Assembly: GCF_035552695.1 (NCBI RefSeq)
Contig: NZ_DASZKT010000131.1
Coordinates: forward strand, 1-64,000
Source: Actinospica sp035552695
GTDB lineage: Bacteria; Actinomycetota; Actinomycetes; Streptomycetales; Catenulisporaceae
Direction of reading: 5' to 3'
Length of the DNA stretch: 64,000 bases
Position numbers and translations under genes: made by a program. Numbering within the stretch: the stretch's first letter is position 1; each line of letters opens with the position of its first letter. Positions 37,532 through 46,991 of this stretch are shown piece by piece. Under the pieces are notes generated by a model. That model ran no database searches, was not told the origin of the DNA, and saw only the letters and a list, made by a program, of their open reading frames with translations.

Positions 37532-39064
37532 TCAGTCCGCGGCGCGCAGGGTGCCCGCGGCCGCGATGGCGCGCAGCACGGCCATGGCCTTGTTGCGGCA
37601 CTCGGCGTCCTCGGACTCGGGGACCGAATCGGCCACGATCCCGGCGCCGGCCTGGACGTACGCCGTTCCGTCGCGCAGCAGCGCGGTGCGGATGGCGATC
37701 GCGGTGTCGCTGTTGCCGGCGAAATCGAGGTAGCCGACGCAGCCTCCGTACACGCCGCGGCGGGTGGGTTCGAGGTCGTCGATGATCTGCAGGGCGCGCG
37801 GCTTGGGGGCGCCGGACAGGGTGCCCGCGGGGAAGGCTGCGAGCAGCACGTCGAGGGCGCTGCGGTCGGCGGACACCGTGCCGACGACCGTGGAGACCAG
37901 GTGCATGACGTGGCTGTAGCGCTCGACGCTCATGAAGTCGAGCACCTCGACCGAGCCGGGAGCGCTGATCCGGCCGAGGTCGTTGCGGCCGAGGTCGACC
38001 AGCATGAGGTGCTCGGCGCGCTCCTTCGGGTCGGCCAGCAGCTCCTCGGCCAGCGCCGCGTCCTGCTCGGGGGTCGCGCCGCGCGGCCGGGTGCCGGCGA
38101 TCGGGTGCAGCATCGCCTCGCCGTCGGTCACCTTCACCAGCGCCTCCGGGGAGGAGCCGACCACGTCGAAGGCGCCGCGCTCGCTCGGGAAGCGGAACAG
38201 GTACATGTAAGGGCTCGGGTTCGTCGCGCGGAGCACCCGGTAGACGTCCAGGGCGCTCGCGTCCGTGGCCATCTCGAAGCGTTGGGAGAGCACGATCTGG
38301 AAGGCCTCGCCCGCGCGGATCTCCTCCTTCGCGCTGTCCACCGCGGCCCGGAAGTCCTCGCCGGTGCGGTTCGCGGTGTACGCGGGCGTCACGCCGAGGT
38401 CGAGGGTCGCGGGCGGCAGCCGGTCCGGCCGGGTGAGGTCGGCGGCCATCGCGTCGAGCCGGGCGACGGCGCCGTGGTACGCCGCGTCCACGCCGTCCGG
38501 CGTGCCGTTGAGGTTGATCGCGTTGGCGATCAGGGTGACCGTGCCGTCGGTGTGGTCGAGCACCGCGAGGTCGGCGGCGAGCAGCATCGTGAGCTCGGGC
38601 AGATCGAGGTCGTCCTTGGCGTGCTCGCCGACACGCTCGAGTCGGCGGACGGTGTCGTAGCCGAGGAAGCCGACGAAGCCGCCGGTCAGCGGCGGCAGGT
38701 CGGCGCGGTCCCGGTCGTGCGGGGTGCGCAGCAGATCGAGCGTGGCGCGCAGCACCTCGAGCGGCTCGCCGCCGGTCGGCGCACCGGCGGGCGGGGTGCC
38801 GATCCAGGCGGCCGCGCCGTCGCGCTCGGTCAGCGCCAGTTCGCTGCGGACGCCGATGAACGAGTAGCGCGACCAGACGCCGTGCTCGGCGGATTCGAGC
38901 AGGAACGTGCCGGGGCGCTCGGCCGCGAGCTTGCGGTAGAGCCCGACCGGGGTCTCGCCGTCGGCCAGGAAGCGACGGGTGACCGGGATGACCCGCCGCG
39001 AGTCGGCCAGGGCGCGGAAGGCGGGCAGGTCCGGGGTGGTGGCGCCGGTTGTCATGGCAGACAT
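37532..39064 (-). CDS. trpE: Anthranilate synthase component I
   Basis: 510 aa. The allosteric LLES element is at residues 55-58 (GTFLLESAE), so feedback inhibition by tryptophan is expected. The chorismate-binding C-terminal domain has AGEAFQIVLSQRFE, PSPYMYLF, SSPEALVKV, HPIAGTRPRG, DLGRNDLGRI and the final AFPAGTLSGAPKPRAL, PTRRGVYGG and AGAGIVADS motifs. It makes anthranilate from chorismate with TrpG, which is not in the window. The gap to hisI is only 19 nt, so hisI and trpE share a transcript and there is no room for a trpE attenuator. MTTGATT (start 39055) is an alternative start. Confidence 0.96.
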   Translation of the reverse strand: MSAMTTGATTPDLPAFRALADSRRVIPVTRRFLADGETPVGLYRKLAAERPGTFLLESAEHGVWSRYSFIGVRSELALTERDGAAAWIGTPPAGAPTGGEPLEVLRATLDLLRTPHDRDRADLPPLTGGFVGFLGYDTVRRLERVGEHAKDDLDLPELTMLLAADLAVLDHTDGTVTLIANAINLNGTPDGVDAAYHGAVARLDAMAADLTRPDRLPPATLDLGVTPAYTANRTGEDFRAAVDSAKEEIRAGEAFQIVLSQRFEMATDASALDVYRVLRATNPSPYMYLFRFPSERGAFDVVGSSPEALVKVTDGEAMLHPIAGTRPRGATPEQDAALAEELLADPKERAEHLMLVDLGRNDLGRISAPGSVEVLDFMSVERYSHVMHLVSTVVGTVSADRSALDVLLAAFPAGTLSGAPKPRALQIIDDLEPTRRGVYGGCVGYLDFAGNSDTAIAIRTALLRDGTAYVQAGAGIVADSVPESEDAECRNKAMAVLRAIAAAGTLRAAD

Positions 39065-39083
39065 TGTGCAGGACTTCCGGCCG

Positions 39084-39455
39084 TCACCGACCTTCGAGTT
39101 TGAGTTCGCGGCCGTCGAAGCAGGTGTGCGAGCCGGTGTGGCAGGCGGGTCCGCTCTGGTCCACCTTCACCAGCAGGGTGTCGCCGTCGCAGTCCAGCGC
39201 GACGGACTTGACCTGCTGGAAGTTGCCGGAGGTCTCGCCCTTGACCCAGTATTCGGCGCGACTGCGGGACCAGTAGGTCGCGCGGCCGGTGGCCAGGGTC
39301 CGGCGCAGCGCCTCGTCGTCCATCCACGCGAGCATCAGCACTTCACCGGTGTCGAACTGCTGGACCACGGCGGGTACCAGGCCCTGGCCGTTCCGTTTCA
39401 ACTTCGCTGCGATCTCCGGGTCCAGCGCCATCCGCCCGGGCCTTGATTCGTCCAT
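39084..39455 (-). CDS. hisI: Phosphoribosyl-AMP cyclohydrolase
   Basis: 123 aa. The metal and substrate residues are in SVALDCDGDTLLVKVDQSG (DCDxD) and ACHTGSHTCF; LMLAWMDDEALRRTL and ATYWSRSRAEYWVKGETSG are the other family blocks. It opens the adenine ring of PR-AMP in histidine synthesis. It lies 14 kb from the rest of the his genes and directly ahead of trpE. GACAAT (39462-39467, minus strand) is 6 nt before its ATG and probably starts the hisI-trpE transcript. Confidence 0.95.
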   Translation of the reverse strand: MDESRPGRMALDPEIAAKLKRNGQGLVPAVVQQFDTGEVLMLAWMDDEALRRTLATGRATYWSRSRAEYWVKGETSGNFQQVKSVALDCDGDTLLVKVDQSGPACHTGSHTCFDGRELKLEGR

Positions 39456-39505
39456 GGCCCTATTGTCGCGCTCAGACGATCACGTCGATGCCACGGGGAC
39501 CCCGG

Positions 39506-40218
39506 ATGAATTCGCTCAGCGGCGCCCGAGCGGAGTTGCGCGACGGGCCGCGGGCCGCGTTCCCGGCGTGGCTGCTCGCGCACGTGATCGTGCTGGCGGT
39601 GTGTTTTCCGGATCGACGGCCACGGGATCTTCTCGCCGCTTTTCGCCTGGGATACGCACTGGTATCTGGCCGAGGCGAACGGGATGGCGCACGGCGGCAA
39701 TGTGTTCGGCGATTTCACGGGGCCCGGCGGCCTTGCCCATTTCTTTCCGCTGACGTCGTCGTGTGTCGCGGGGCTGGCGCTCGTGACGCGGCTGCCGGTC
39801 ACAGTGGCGTTTCGGCGACTGGATCCTCCCGTTCACCCAGCAGGTGTCGAGCGGCAATCGCGGCGCCGTCACGCAGGACCCGTTCGCGACCATCCGGACG
39901 CTGCTGAACACCCCGGACTCCGCAAGCATCCTGATCACGTCGCTGGCCTGCGCCGCGATCGGGGTCTTCGCACTGACCGCCTGCTGGGGGCTGCTGCCCG
40001 GCTCGTTCACGGCGTGGTCCGCGGTGATGTTCGTGCTCGGAATCACCTCGCCGCTGTTCACGTCCGAGCCGCGCTACCTCGCCGCGATCATCCCGTTCTG
40101 CATCTCGCTGCCGGAGCTGATCCGCGGTCGCCGGCTGTGGATCCCGTTCGTGGCGGCGAACCTCGCGCTGCTCTACTCGGTGACCTGGCTCGCGCTCACG
40201 TACCGTCAGATAGCGTGA
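39506..40218 (+). pseudogene. Remnant of a PIG-V-like membrane mannosyltransferase
   Basis: ATG 39506 starts a plausible membrane protein (RAAFPAWLLAHVIVLAVCF). One extra T in the run at 39603-39606 shifts the frame; the sequence continues in the next frame as DGHGIFSPLFAWDTHWYLAEANGM, which has the D-x-H/W-Y pattern of PIG-V-type glycosyltransferases, and then GLAHFFPLTS. After LPV (about 39800) the frame changes again and resumes directly with a C-terminal part (WRFGDWILPFTQQVSSGNRG, then three hydrophobic segments ending near LTYRQIA). The middle, roughly half of a 400-aa protein, is missing. The 3' end overlaps the convergent ABC gene by 13 nt. Confidence 0.65.
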
Positions 40219-42035
40219 CCGACCGCGGTGCGCGCCCAGGAGGCGTAGAGCCCCGCGTAGATTCCGCCCTGCCCGACGAGTTCCCGATGCGTTCCGCGCT
40301 CGACGAGCCGTCCGGCGTCGAATACGAAGACCTCGTCGGCGGCTTGGGCCGTGGAGAGCCGGTGCGCGATCGAGACGGTCGTGCGGCCGCGGGTGAGTGC
40401 TTCGAGCGCGCGGGCGATGCGCTGCTCGGTGGCCGGGTCCACGGCCGAGGTCGCCTCGTCGAGCAGCAGCAGGTCCGGGTCGGCGACGTATGCGCGGGCC
40501 AGCGCCACCAGTTGGCGCTCACCGGCCGAAAGCGATTCGCCGCGCTGTCCGACTGCCGTGGCGACGCCGCGCGGCTGACCGGCCAGCCAGTCGCCGAGCC
40601 CCAGCGTCTCGAAAGCCCGCGCCACCGCCGCGTCCTGCGCTCCGGGTGCTCCGTAGCGGACATTGTCGGCGAGCGTGCCCTCGAACAGGAAGCCGTCCTG
40701 AGGGACCATCACCACGCGCCGCCGCAGTTGCTCGAACGGGATCTGCCGGGCGTCCACGCCGCCGATCAGCACGGCGCCCTCGACCGGATCCATCAGCCGC
40801 GTCAGCAGCTTGGCGAAGGTCGTCTTGCCGGATCCCGTCTCGCCGACGACCGCGATCCGGGCGCGCGCCGGAATCGTGACGTCCACGTCGCGCAGCACCC
40901 GGGCGCCGCCGGGGTAGGCGTAGGCGACGTGGTCGAAGCGCACGTCGAGCGGCCGGTCCGGCAGATCCGTGCCCGCGGCGCCGGGGTCGGGCACGTCCGG
41001 AACCGCCTCCAGCAGCCCGATCACGCGGCGCCAGCCGGAGATCGCGTTCTGCGCCTCGTTGAGCACCTCGACGCCCCACTGCACCGGGGTGATGAACAGC
41101 GAGACCAGGAACAGCATGGCGACGATCTGACCGGCGGTCAGGTCCCCGCCGACGCCGAGCAGCGTGCCGACGACGATGACGCCCGCGTTCGCCAGGCCCG
41201 CCGCGATCTCGCCCGCGCTGAACGTGCTGATGACGACGCGCTGCGCGCCGATCTGGGCGCGCCGCGTGCGCACGATGGACTCGTCCATCCGCGCGGCCAT
41301 CCGGTTCTCGATGCCGTAGGCGCGCACCACCGGCGTGCCGACCAGCGTCTCGCTGACCGCGCCGAGCATCCGGCCGATGGCCGCGCGGACCGCGCTGTAC
41401 TTGCGGCCGGTCCGGCGCTGTACCAGTCGCATCGTGGCGAACAGCGGCAGGAAGCAGAGCCAGATCATGATCGTCAGCTGCCAGGAGTAGACCGCCATCA
41501 CGATCGTCGCCAGCGCCATCTGGGCGATGCTGACGAACAGCGTCAGGCCGCCCTCCTGGATGAAGTTGGTGATGGTGTCCACGTCCGAGGTGACCCGGGA
41601 GACGAGCGAGCCGCGCTGTTCGGCCTGCTGGTGTGCCACGGACAGGTCGTGCACGTGCCGGAATGCCTTGATACGCAGGCCGGAGAGCCCTGATTCGCTG
41701 GCCTGGTAGAGGCGGCGGCTCATCGCGGTCGCCGAGAGCATGGTGGCGATGACGGCGACGGCCGCGATGGCGACCATCCGCTCCACCTCGCCGACGTCGA
41801 CCTTGCCGGACGCGGTGCCGAAGCCGTGGTCCACGGCCTGCTGCACGGCGATGGGGATGACGATGCGCCCGGTCGTGGCGACCAGCGCCAGCAGCATCGT
41901 GGCGCCGATGCCCTTGACGAACTCGGGCGACAGCCGCAGCCCGGTCCGGACGATCTTGATGGGACCGCCCGTGGCTTCGCCGACGATCGGGGCGGCGGGA
42001 GCCGATTCCTCGACTTCTTCGACCGTGGTGGTCAC
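40206..42035 (-). CDS. ABC exporter half, consensus ATPase site
   Basis: 609 aa: six membrane helices (about 45-330) followed by an ATP-binding domain. Walker A is GETGSGKTT, the signature is the variant LSAGE, Walker B LLLLDEATSAVD keeps the catalytic Glu, and the switch His is in SIAHRLS. It is an ABCB-type multidrug/lipid exporter half. It overlaps the partner gene by 4 nt and must pair with it. The hydrolytic site is formed by its own Walker motifs and the partner's canonical LSGGQ. The exported substrate is unknown. Confidence 0.9.
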   Translation of the reverse strand: MTTTVEEVEESAPAAPIVGEATGGPIKIVRTGLRLSPEFVKGIGATMLLALVATTGRIVIPIAVQQAVDHGFGTASGKVDVGEVERMVAIAAVAVIATMLSATAMSRRLYQASESGLSGLRIKAFRHVHDLSVAHQQAEQRGSLVSRVTSDVDTITNFIQEGGLTLFVSIAQMALATIVMAVYSWQLTIMIWLCFLPLFATMRLVQRRTGRKYSAVRAAIGRMLGAVSETLVGTPVVRAYGIENRMAARMDESIVRTRRAQIGAQRVVISTFSAGEIAAGLANAGVIVVGTLLGVGGDLTAGQIVAMLFLVSLFITPVQWGVEVLNEAQNAISGWRRVIGLLEAVPDVPDPGAAGTDLPDRPLDVRFDHVAYAYPGGARVLRDVDVTIPARARIAVVGETGSGKTTFAKLLTRLMDPVEGAVLIGGVDARQIPFEQLRRRVVMVPQDGFLFEGTLADNVRYGAPGAQDAAVARAFETLGLGDWLAGQPRGVATAVGQRGESLSAGERQLVALARAYVADPDLLLLDEATSAVDPATEQRIARALEALTRGRTTVSIAHRLSTAQAADEVFVFDAGRLVERGTHRELVGQGGIYAGLYASWARTAVGHAI

Positions 42036-43852
42036 GCCACGACCTCCTTCTCCTCGGCTTCTTCAGCAGCCTTGGCGTACGCGGTGATCAGCTCGCGGTA
42101 GCCGGCGCTACGTGCCAGCAGCTCGTCGTGCGTGCCACGTGCGGAGATGGCGCCGTCCTCCAGGAACAGCACCTCGTCGGCCAGCGCGACCGTCGCCTTC
42201 CGGTAGGCGATGACGACGACCGTCGCGCGCCCCGCGTCCGCGTCCTCGCTCTGCTCCCGGAGCCCGTCGAGGATCGCCGCCTCGACGCTCGGGTCCACTG
42301 CTGACGTGCAGTCGTCGAGGACGAGCAGCCGCGGGTGACGCACGAGCCCCCGGGCGAGCGCGAGACGTTGCCGCTGGCCGCCGGAGAGCGTCGTGCCGCG
42401 CTCGCCGATCACGGTGTCGAGCCCCTGCGGCAGAGCCTTGACGAACTTCTCGGCCTGCGCGGTGCGCAGCGCGGCCCATACCTGCTCGTCGCCGACGTCG
42501 TCGCCGAGGGCCACGTTCGCGCGCACGGTGTCGCCGAAGATGAAGGTCTGCTGCGGGACCAGCGCGACCGCGTCGGACACCTCGCCCTTCGCGTAGTCGG
42601 CGAGCTCCGTGCCGTCGAGCCGGATGGCGCCGCCGGTCGGGTCGGACAGCCGGGCCAGCAGCGCGGCGATCGTCGACTTCCCGGCGCCGGTCGCGCCGAC
42701 GAGGGCGACCGTGCGTCCCGGCTCGATCGCGGCGGTGAGCGAGCGCAGCACCGGAGCGGTCTCGGCGCCCGGGTACGCGAAGGTCACGCGGTCGAACGCG
42801 AGCGCCGCGGCCGAACCGTCGCGCCGCCCGACCGTCTCCCCGTACTCGGTGTGGTCCTCGGCGGCGAGCACCGCAGCGACCCGCTCGTAGCCGACGACGG
42901 AGCGCGGCAGGTCGCCGAGCACCCAGCCGAAGGCCTGGATCGGGAAGGCGAGCAGGGTGATCAGATAGGCCACGTTGACCACGTCGCCCGGCTGCGCGTT
43001 CCCCGAGGCGACCTGCTGTGTGCCGAAGAGCAGCACCGCGAGCACGCCGAGGTTGGGCAGCGCCTCCAGGATCGGGTTGAACAGCGAGCGGGCGCGGCCC
43101 GCGGAGATGTTGGCGTCGCGCAGGGCCCGGGTGCGGTCGGCGAAACGCTCGGTCTCGGTGGCCTCGCGTCCCAGTGTCTTGACGACGAGCGCGCCGTCGA
43201 ACGACTCGTGCGCCACCTCGGCCACGTGCGCACGCAGCTCCTGGGCGCGGGCGAAGCGGGGACCCGCGTGCCGCACGTACACGGTGTTGGTGATGATGAT
43301 CGCCGGGATGAGCAGGATGCCGACGAGGGCGAGCACCGAGTTCGTCAGCAGCATGTCGGTGATGCCGATGATCAGCATGACGCCGACGCCGAGGGACATC
43401 GGCATCGGCGCGATCGGCATGAAGGCCATCTCCACGTCCGAGTTCGCGTTGGACAGCAGGCGGCCGGTGGGGCGCTGCTGGTGCCACGCGAGCGGAAGGC
43501 GCAGGTAGGCGGCCGTGACCAGTTGGCGATAGCGGGCCTGCATGCGGAACTGGAGGACTCCGGCGAGCAGCCGGCGGCCGAAGATGCCGAGCACCTTCGC
43601 CACCGCCACACCGACGATCAGCAGACCGCCGACGGCCAGTGTCGCGACCTTCACGTGATGCGCGGCCAGCGAGGGAAGCACGACGTGGTCGGTGGCCCAG
43701 CCCACGGCCCACGCGGCGCCGACGGTCATGCTGCCGTACAGCGCGCTGCCGATCAGTGCCCCCGCGAAGACCTTTTTCTCGGTGTGAATGGCCAAGCCCA
43801 GAACCCACAGCCCGCGGCGGGTCGGCGACGCGTCGGCCGGATAGGGTCGCAT
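42032..43852 (-). CDS. ABC exporter half, degenerate ATPase site
   Basis: 606 aa from ATG 43852; the frame stays open to 44152 but overlaps the divergent gene. It has six membrane helices, then an ATP-binding domain with Walker A GATGAGKST and signature LSGGQ. Walker B reads LLVLDDCTSAVD, with Asp in place of the catalytic Glu, and the switch position reads VIAYRKA, with Tyr in place of His. Its own ATP site is therefore expected not to hydrolyse. Together with the neighbour's LSAGE signature this is the asymmetric design of TM287/288- and BmrCD-type heterodimers. Confidence 0.9.
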   Translation of the reverse strand: MRPYPADASPTRRGLWVLGLAIHTEKKVFAGALIGSALYGSMTVGAAWAVGWATDHVVLPSLAAHHVKVATLAVGGLLIVGVAVAKVLGIFGRRLLAGVLQFRMQARYRQLVTAAYLRLPLAWHQQRPTGRLLSNANSDVEMAFMPIAPMPMSLGVGVMLIIGITDMLLTNSVLALVGILLIPAIIITNTVYVRHAGPRFARAQELRAHVAEVAHESFDGALVVKTLGREATETERFADRTRALRDANISAGRARSLFNPILEALPNLGVLAVLLFGTQQVASGNAQPGDVVNVAYLITLLAFPIQAFGWVLGDLPRSVVGYERVAAVLAAEDHTEYGETVGRRDGSAAALAFDRVTFAYPGAETAPVLRSLTAAIEPGRTVALVGATGAGKSTIAALLARLSDPTGGAIRLDGTELADYAKGEVSDAVALVPQQTFIFGDTVRANVALGDDVGDEQVWAALRTAQAEKFVKALPQGLDTVIGERGTTLSGGQRQRLALARGLVRHPRLLVLDDCTSAVDPSVEAAILDGLREQSEDADAGRATVVVIAYRKATVALADEVLFLEDGAISARGTHDELLARSAGYRELITAYAKAAEEAEEKEVVA

Positions 43853-43982
43853 CGGTACTCGGTCCCCCTTGGTCGTTTGGGCGCGCGAAGAGACTAGCTG
43901 GGGAACAAGGCCTGTGTATAGCGCAATTCCCCCCACGCAGTCCTTACCGTAGCGCGTGATGGCCCGGCGCGTCAGGGCCGGA

Positions 43983-43988
43983 TACTCT
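43983..43988 (+). promoter_or_regulatory. -10 hexamer TACTCT, leaderless start of the TIGR03085-type gene
   Basis: TACTCT lies exactly 6 nt before ATG 43995, favouring that start over the in-frame ATG at 43956. Confidence 0.45.
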
Positions 43989-43994
43989 TTGCGC

Positions 43995-44636
43995 ATGACC
44001 GGATTCGCAGCGCGGGAACGGCAGGAACTGGCCGAGCTCCTGGCCACAGTGGGGCCGGACGCGCCGACCCTGTGCACGGGCTGGCGCACCTCCGACCTCG
44101 TCTCGCACCTCGTGTTGCGCGAGGGCCGCCCGGACGCGGCGGTGGGCATCATGGCGAAGCCGCTCGCCGGCTGGACCAGGCGGGTGCAGGAATCGACCCG
44201 CGCCCGCGTCCCCTACCCCGAACTCGTCGAACGCTTCCGCTCCGGCCCGCCGGCCTGGTCCCCCACCCGGCTCGGCTCGGTCGACGAGGCCGCGAACACG
44301 ATCGAGTTCTTCGTCCACCTCGAAGACGTCCGCCGCGCCAACCCCGACTGGAAGCCCCGCGAGCTCGGCCCCGAACTGGACGACGAGCTGTGGCGCAGGC
44401 TGCGCTCCGGCGTGAAGCTGCTGTTCCGCAAGGTCCCCGTCGGGGTCACCCTCGTCCGCGCCCCGCAGCAGCTGACCGTCGTCGCCAAGCCCGCCACCCC
44501 GCAGATGGTCACGGTCACCGGCGCCGCCGGCGAGCTGACGATGTTCTGCTACGGCCGGAAGGACGCGGCCAAGGTCGAGCTACACGGAGACGCCGTAGCC
44601 GTGGAGACACTGCGCCGCACGCCGCTGGGGGTCTAG
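43995..44636 (+). CDS. TIGR03085-type protein of the DinB/maleylpyruvate isomerase superfamily
   Basis: 213 aa from ATG 43995 (MTGFAARERQELAELLATVG). The N-terminal helical bundle has PTLCTGWRTSDLVSHLVLREGRPDAA, whose His and the later EFFVHLEDVRRAN (FxHxEDVR) are the likely metal ligands of the family. WKPRELGPELDDELWRRL follows. The C-terminal 60 residues form the small SCP2-like domain. Mycothiol-dependent enzymes share this fold, but a substrate is not known. It converges on the aldehyde dehydrogenase gene 21 nt away. Confidence 0.8.
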   Translation: MTGFAARERQELAELLATVGPDAPTLCTGWRTSDLVSHLVLREGRPDAAVGIMAKPLAGWTRRVQESTRARVPYPELVERFRSGPPAWSPTRLGSVDEAANTIEFFVHLEDVRRANPDWKPRELGPELDDELWRRLRSGVKLLFRKVPVGVTLVRAPQQLTVVAKPATPQMVTVTGAAGELTMFCYGRKDAAKVELHGDAVAVETLRRTPLGV

Positions 44637-44657
44637 CGGCGCTGGACCGCGGCCCTC

Positions 44658-46154
44658 CTATTTCTTCGTTCCCTCCGAATCCCGCAGGGGCTCGGGCAGC
44701 AGGGCGGCGGGGGCGTCTTGGTAGACGACCGGGACCAGCCAGCGGCGGATGGCGGCGGCGCCGACGGAGGTGTGGGCCGGGGCGGTGGTGGCGGGGAAGG
44801 GGCCGCCGTGGTGCTGGGCGTGGGTGACGGCGACACCGGTGGGCCAGCCGTTGAAGACGATGCGGCCGGCGATGCGCTCGAGTTGGGGCAGCAGGTCTCG
44901 GGCGGCGGCGACGTCTGCGTCGTCGTCGGCGTCCAGGTGGATGGTGGAGGTCAGGTGGCCCTCGCCGACGCTGCCGAGCTTGAGCAGGTGGGAGGGCTCG
45001 GAGTCGTTGCCCGGCTGGTACGTCACGACGATGCCGACCGGGCCGAAGTGCTCCTCGCGCAGGCGCTCGGCGTGGGCGCGGAAGTCCTCGGCGCTGACGG
45101 CGTAGACGGCCGGAGTGGGGGCCCACGGGCCCTCGCCGGGCTTGCCCTCGGCGAGCAGCCGCACGCCCGGGACCGCGGCCATCTCCTCGAGGCCCGCGAC
45201 GAGGCCGCTGTGGATCCGCTCGGCGAGCATCGGGGTGCCGACGGTGCCGGAGACGGCCTCGGCGATCGCGCTCAGCAGGGCGGCGTCTTCGGGGACGAAC
45301 ATGATGCCGGGGTTGGTGCAGAACTGCCCGGAGCCGAGGGTGAGCGAGCCCGCGTAGCCGCTGGCGATCTCCGCGCTGCGCTGCGCGACGGCACCGGGCA
45401 GCACGAAGACCGGGTTCACGGAGCCGAGTTCGCCGTAGAACGGGATCGGGGTCGGGCGCTCGGCGCACAGCTTGGCGAGCGCGAGGCCGCCGCGGGTGGA
45501 GCCGGTGAAGCCGACGCCGGTGATGCCGGGGTGCTTGACCAGGTGCACGCCCGCCGTGAAGCCGAAGACGATGTCGAAAACACCGTCGGGTGCGCCGGCG
45601 CCGCGCAGTGCCTCGCGGGTGAGCTCCGCCGTCCGCAGCGAGGTGCGCGGGTGCGCTTCGTGCGCCTTGACGATCACCGGGCAACCGGCGGCGAGCGCCG
45701 AGGCGGTGTCGCCGCCGGCTACCGAGAAGGCGAAGGGGAAGTTCGAGGCGGCGAACACGGCGACCGGTCCGAGCGGGCGGTTGACGCGGCGCAGGTCGGG
45801 GCGGGCACCTTCGGCGTGCTCGACGACGGTGTCCTGGTACGAGCCGTCGCGCAGGAGTTCCGAGAACAGGCGCAGTTGGCCGGTCGTGCGCGCGACCTCA
45901 CCGGAGAGGCGGGGCACGCCGAGTGCGGTCTCTCGGTCGGCGAGCGCGACGAGTTCGTCCACGTGCTCGTCGAGGGCGGCGGCGATGGCGTCCAGCGCCG
46001 TGGCGCGGTCGAAGGCCTGCCACGCCGGGAACGCGGCCTCGGCGGCCGCGACGAGCCGGTCCACGTCGCCGGCGGGTGTGGCCGGAAGCGGCGCGCCCGC
46101 GGGCTCGCCGGTGCGCGGGTCGTAGCCCTGGATCAGGTCCTGGTCGTCAGACAT
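44658..46154 (-). CDS. 2-oxoglutarate-semialdehyde (2,5-dioxovalerate) dehydrogenase
   Basis: 498 aa from ATG 46154, with GAGG 6 nt upstream. It is an aldehyde dehydrogenase of the KGSADH-like group: cofactor strand VFAASNFPFAFSVAGGDTASALAAGCPVIVKAH, catalytic Glu in FYGELGSVNP, catalytic Cys in GSGQFCTNPG. The C-terminus has FNGWPTGVAVTHAQHHGGPFPATT, typical of this group. It would oxidise 2-oxoglutarate semialdehyde, the product of KdgD, to 2-oxoglutarate with NADP+. Its start is 8 nt after the udh stop, so the two are one operon. This assignment rests on family features plus context. Confidence 0.85.
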   Translation of the reverse strand: MSDDQDLIQGYDPRTGEPAGAPLPATPAGDVDRLVAAAEAAFPAWQAFDRATALDAIAAALDEHVDELVALADRETALGVPRLSGEVARTTGQLRLFSELLRDGSYQDTVVEHAEGARPDLRRVNRPLGPVAVFAASNFPFAFSVAGGDTASALAAGCPVIVKAHEAHPRTSLRTAELTREALRGAGAPDGVFDIVFGFTAGVHLVKHPGITGVGFTGSTRGGLALAKLCAERPTPIPFYGELGSVNPVFVLPGAVAQRSAEIASGYAGSLTLGSGQFCTNPGIMFVPEDAALLSAIAEAVSGTVGTPMLAERIHSGLVAGLEEMAAVPGVRLLAEGKPGEGPWAPTPAVYAVSAEDFRAHAERLREEHFGPVGIVVTYQPGNDSEPSHLLKLGSVGEGHLTSTIHLDADDDADVAAARDLLPQLERIAGRIVFNGWPTGVAVTHAQHHGGPFPATTAPAHTSVGAAAIRRWLVPVVYQDAPAALLPEPLRDSEGTKK

Positions 46155-46162
46155 GTGCATCC

Positions 46163-46966
<804 letters not shown>

Positions 46967-46991
46967 GTCTGTCTCCTAGCGGGTCGGGTGG

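Noticed and set aside
39065..39083. trpE attenuator/leader peptide
   Set aside because: Only 19 nt lie between hisI and trpE.
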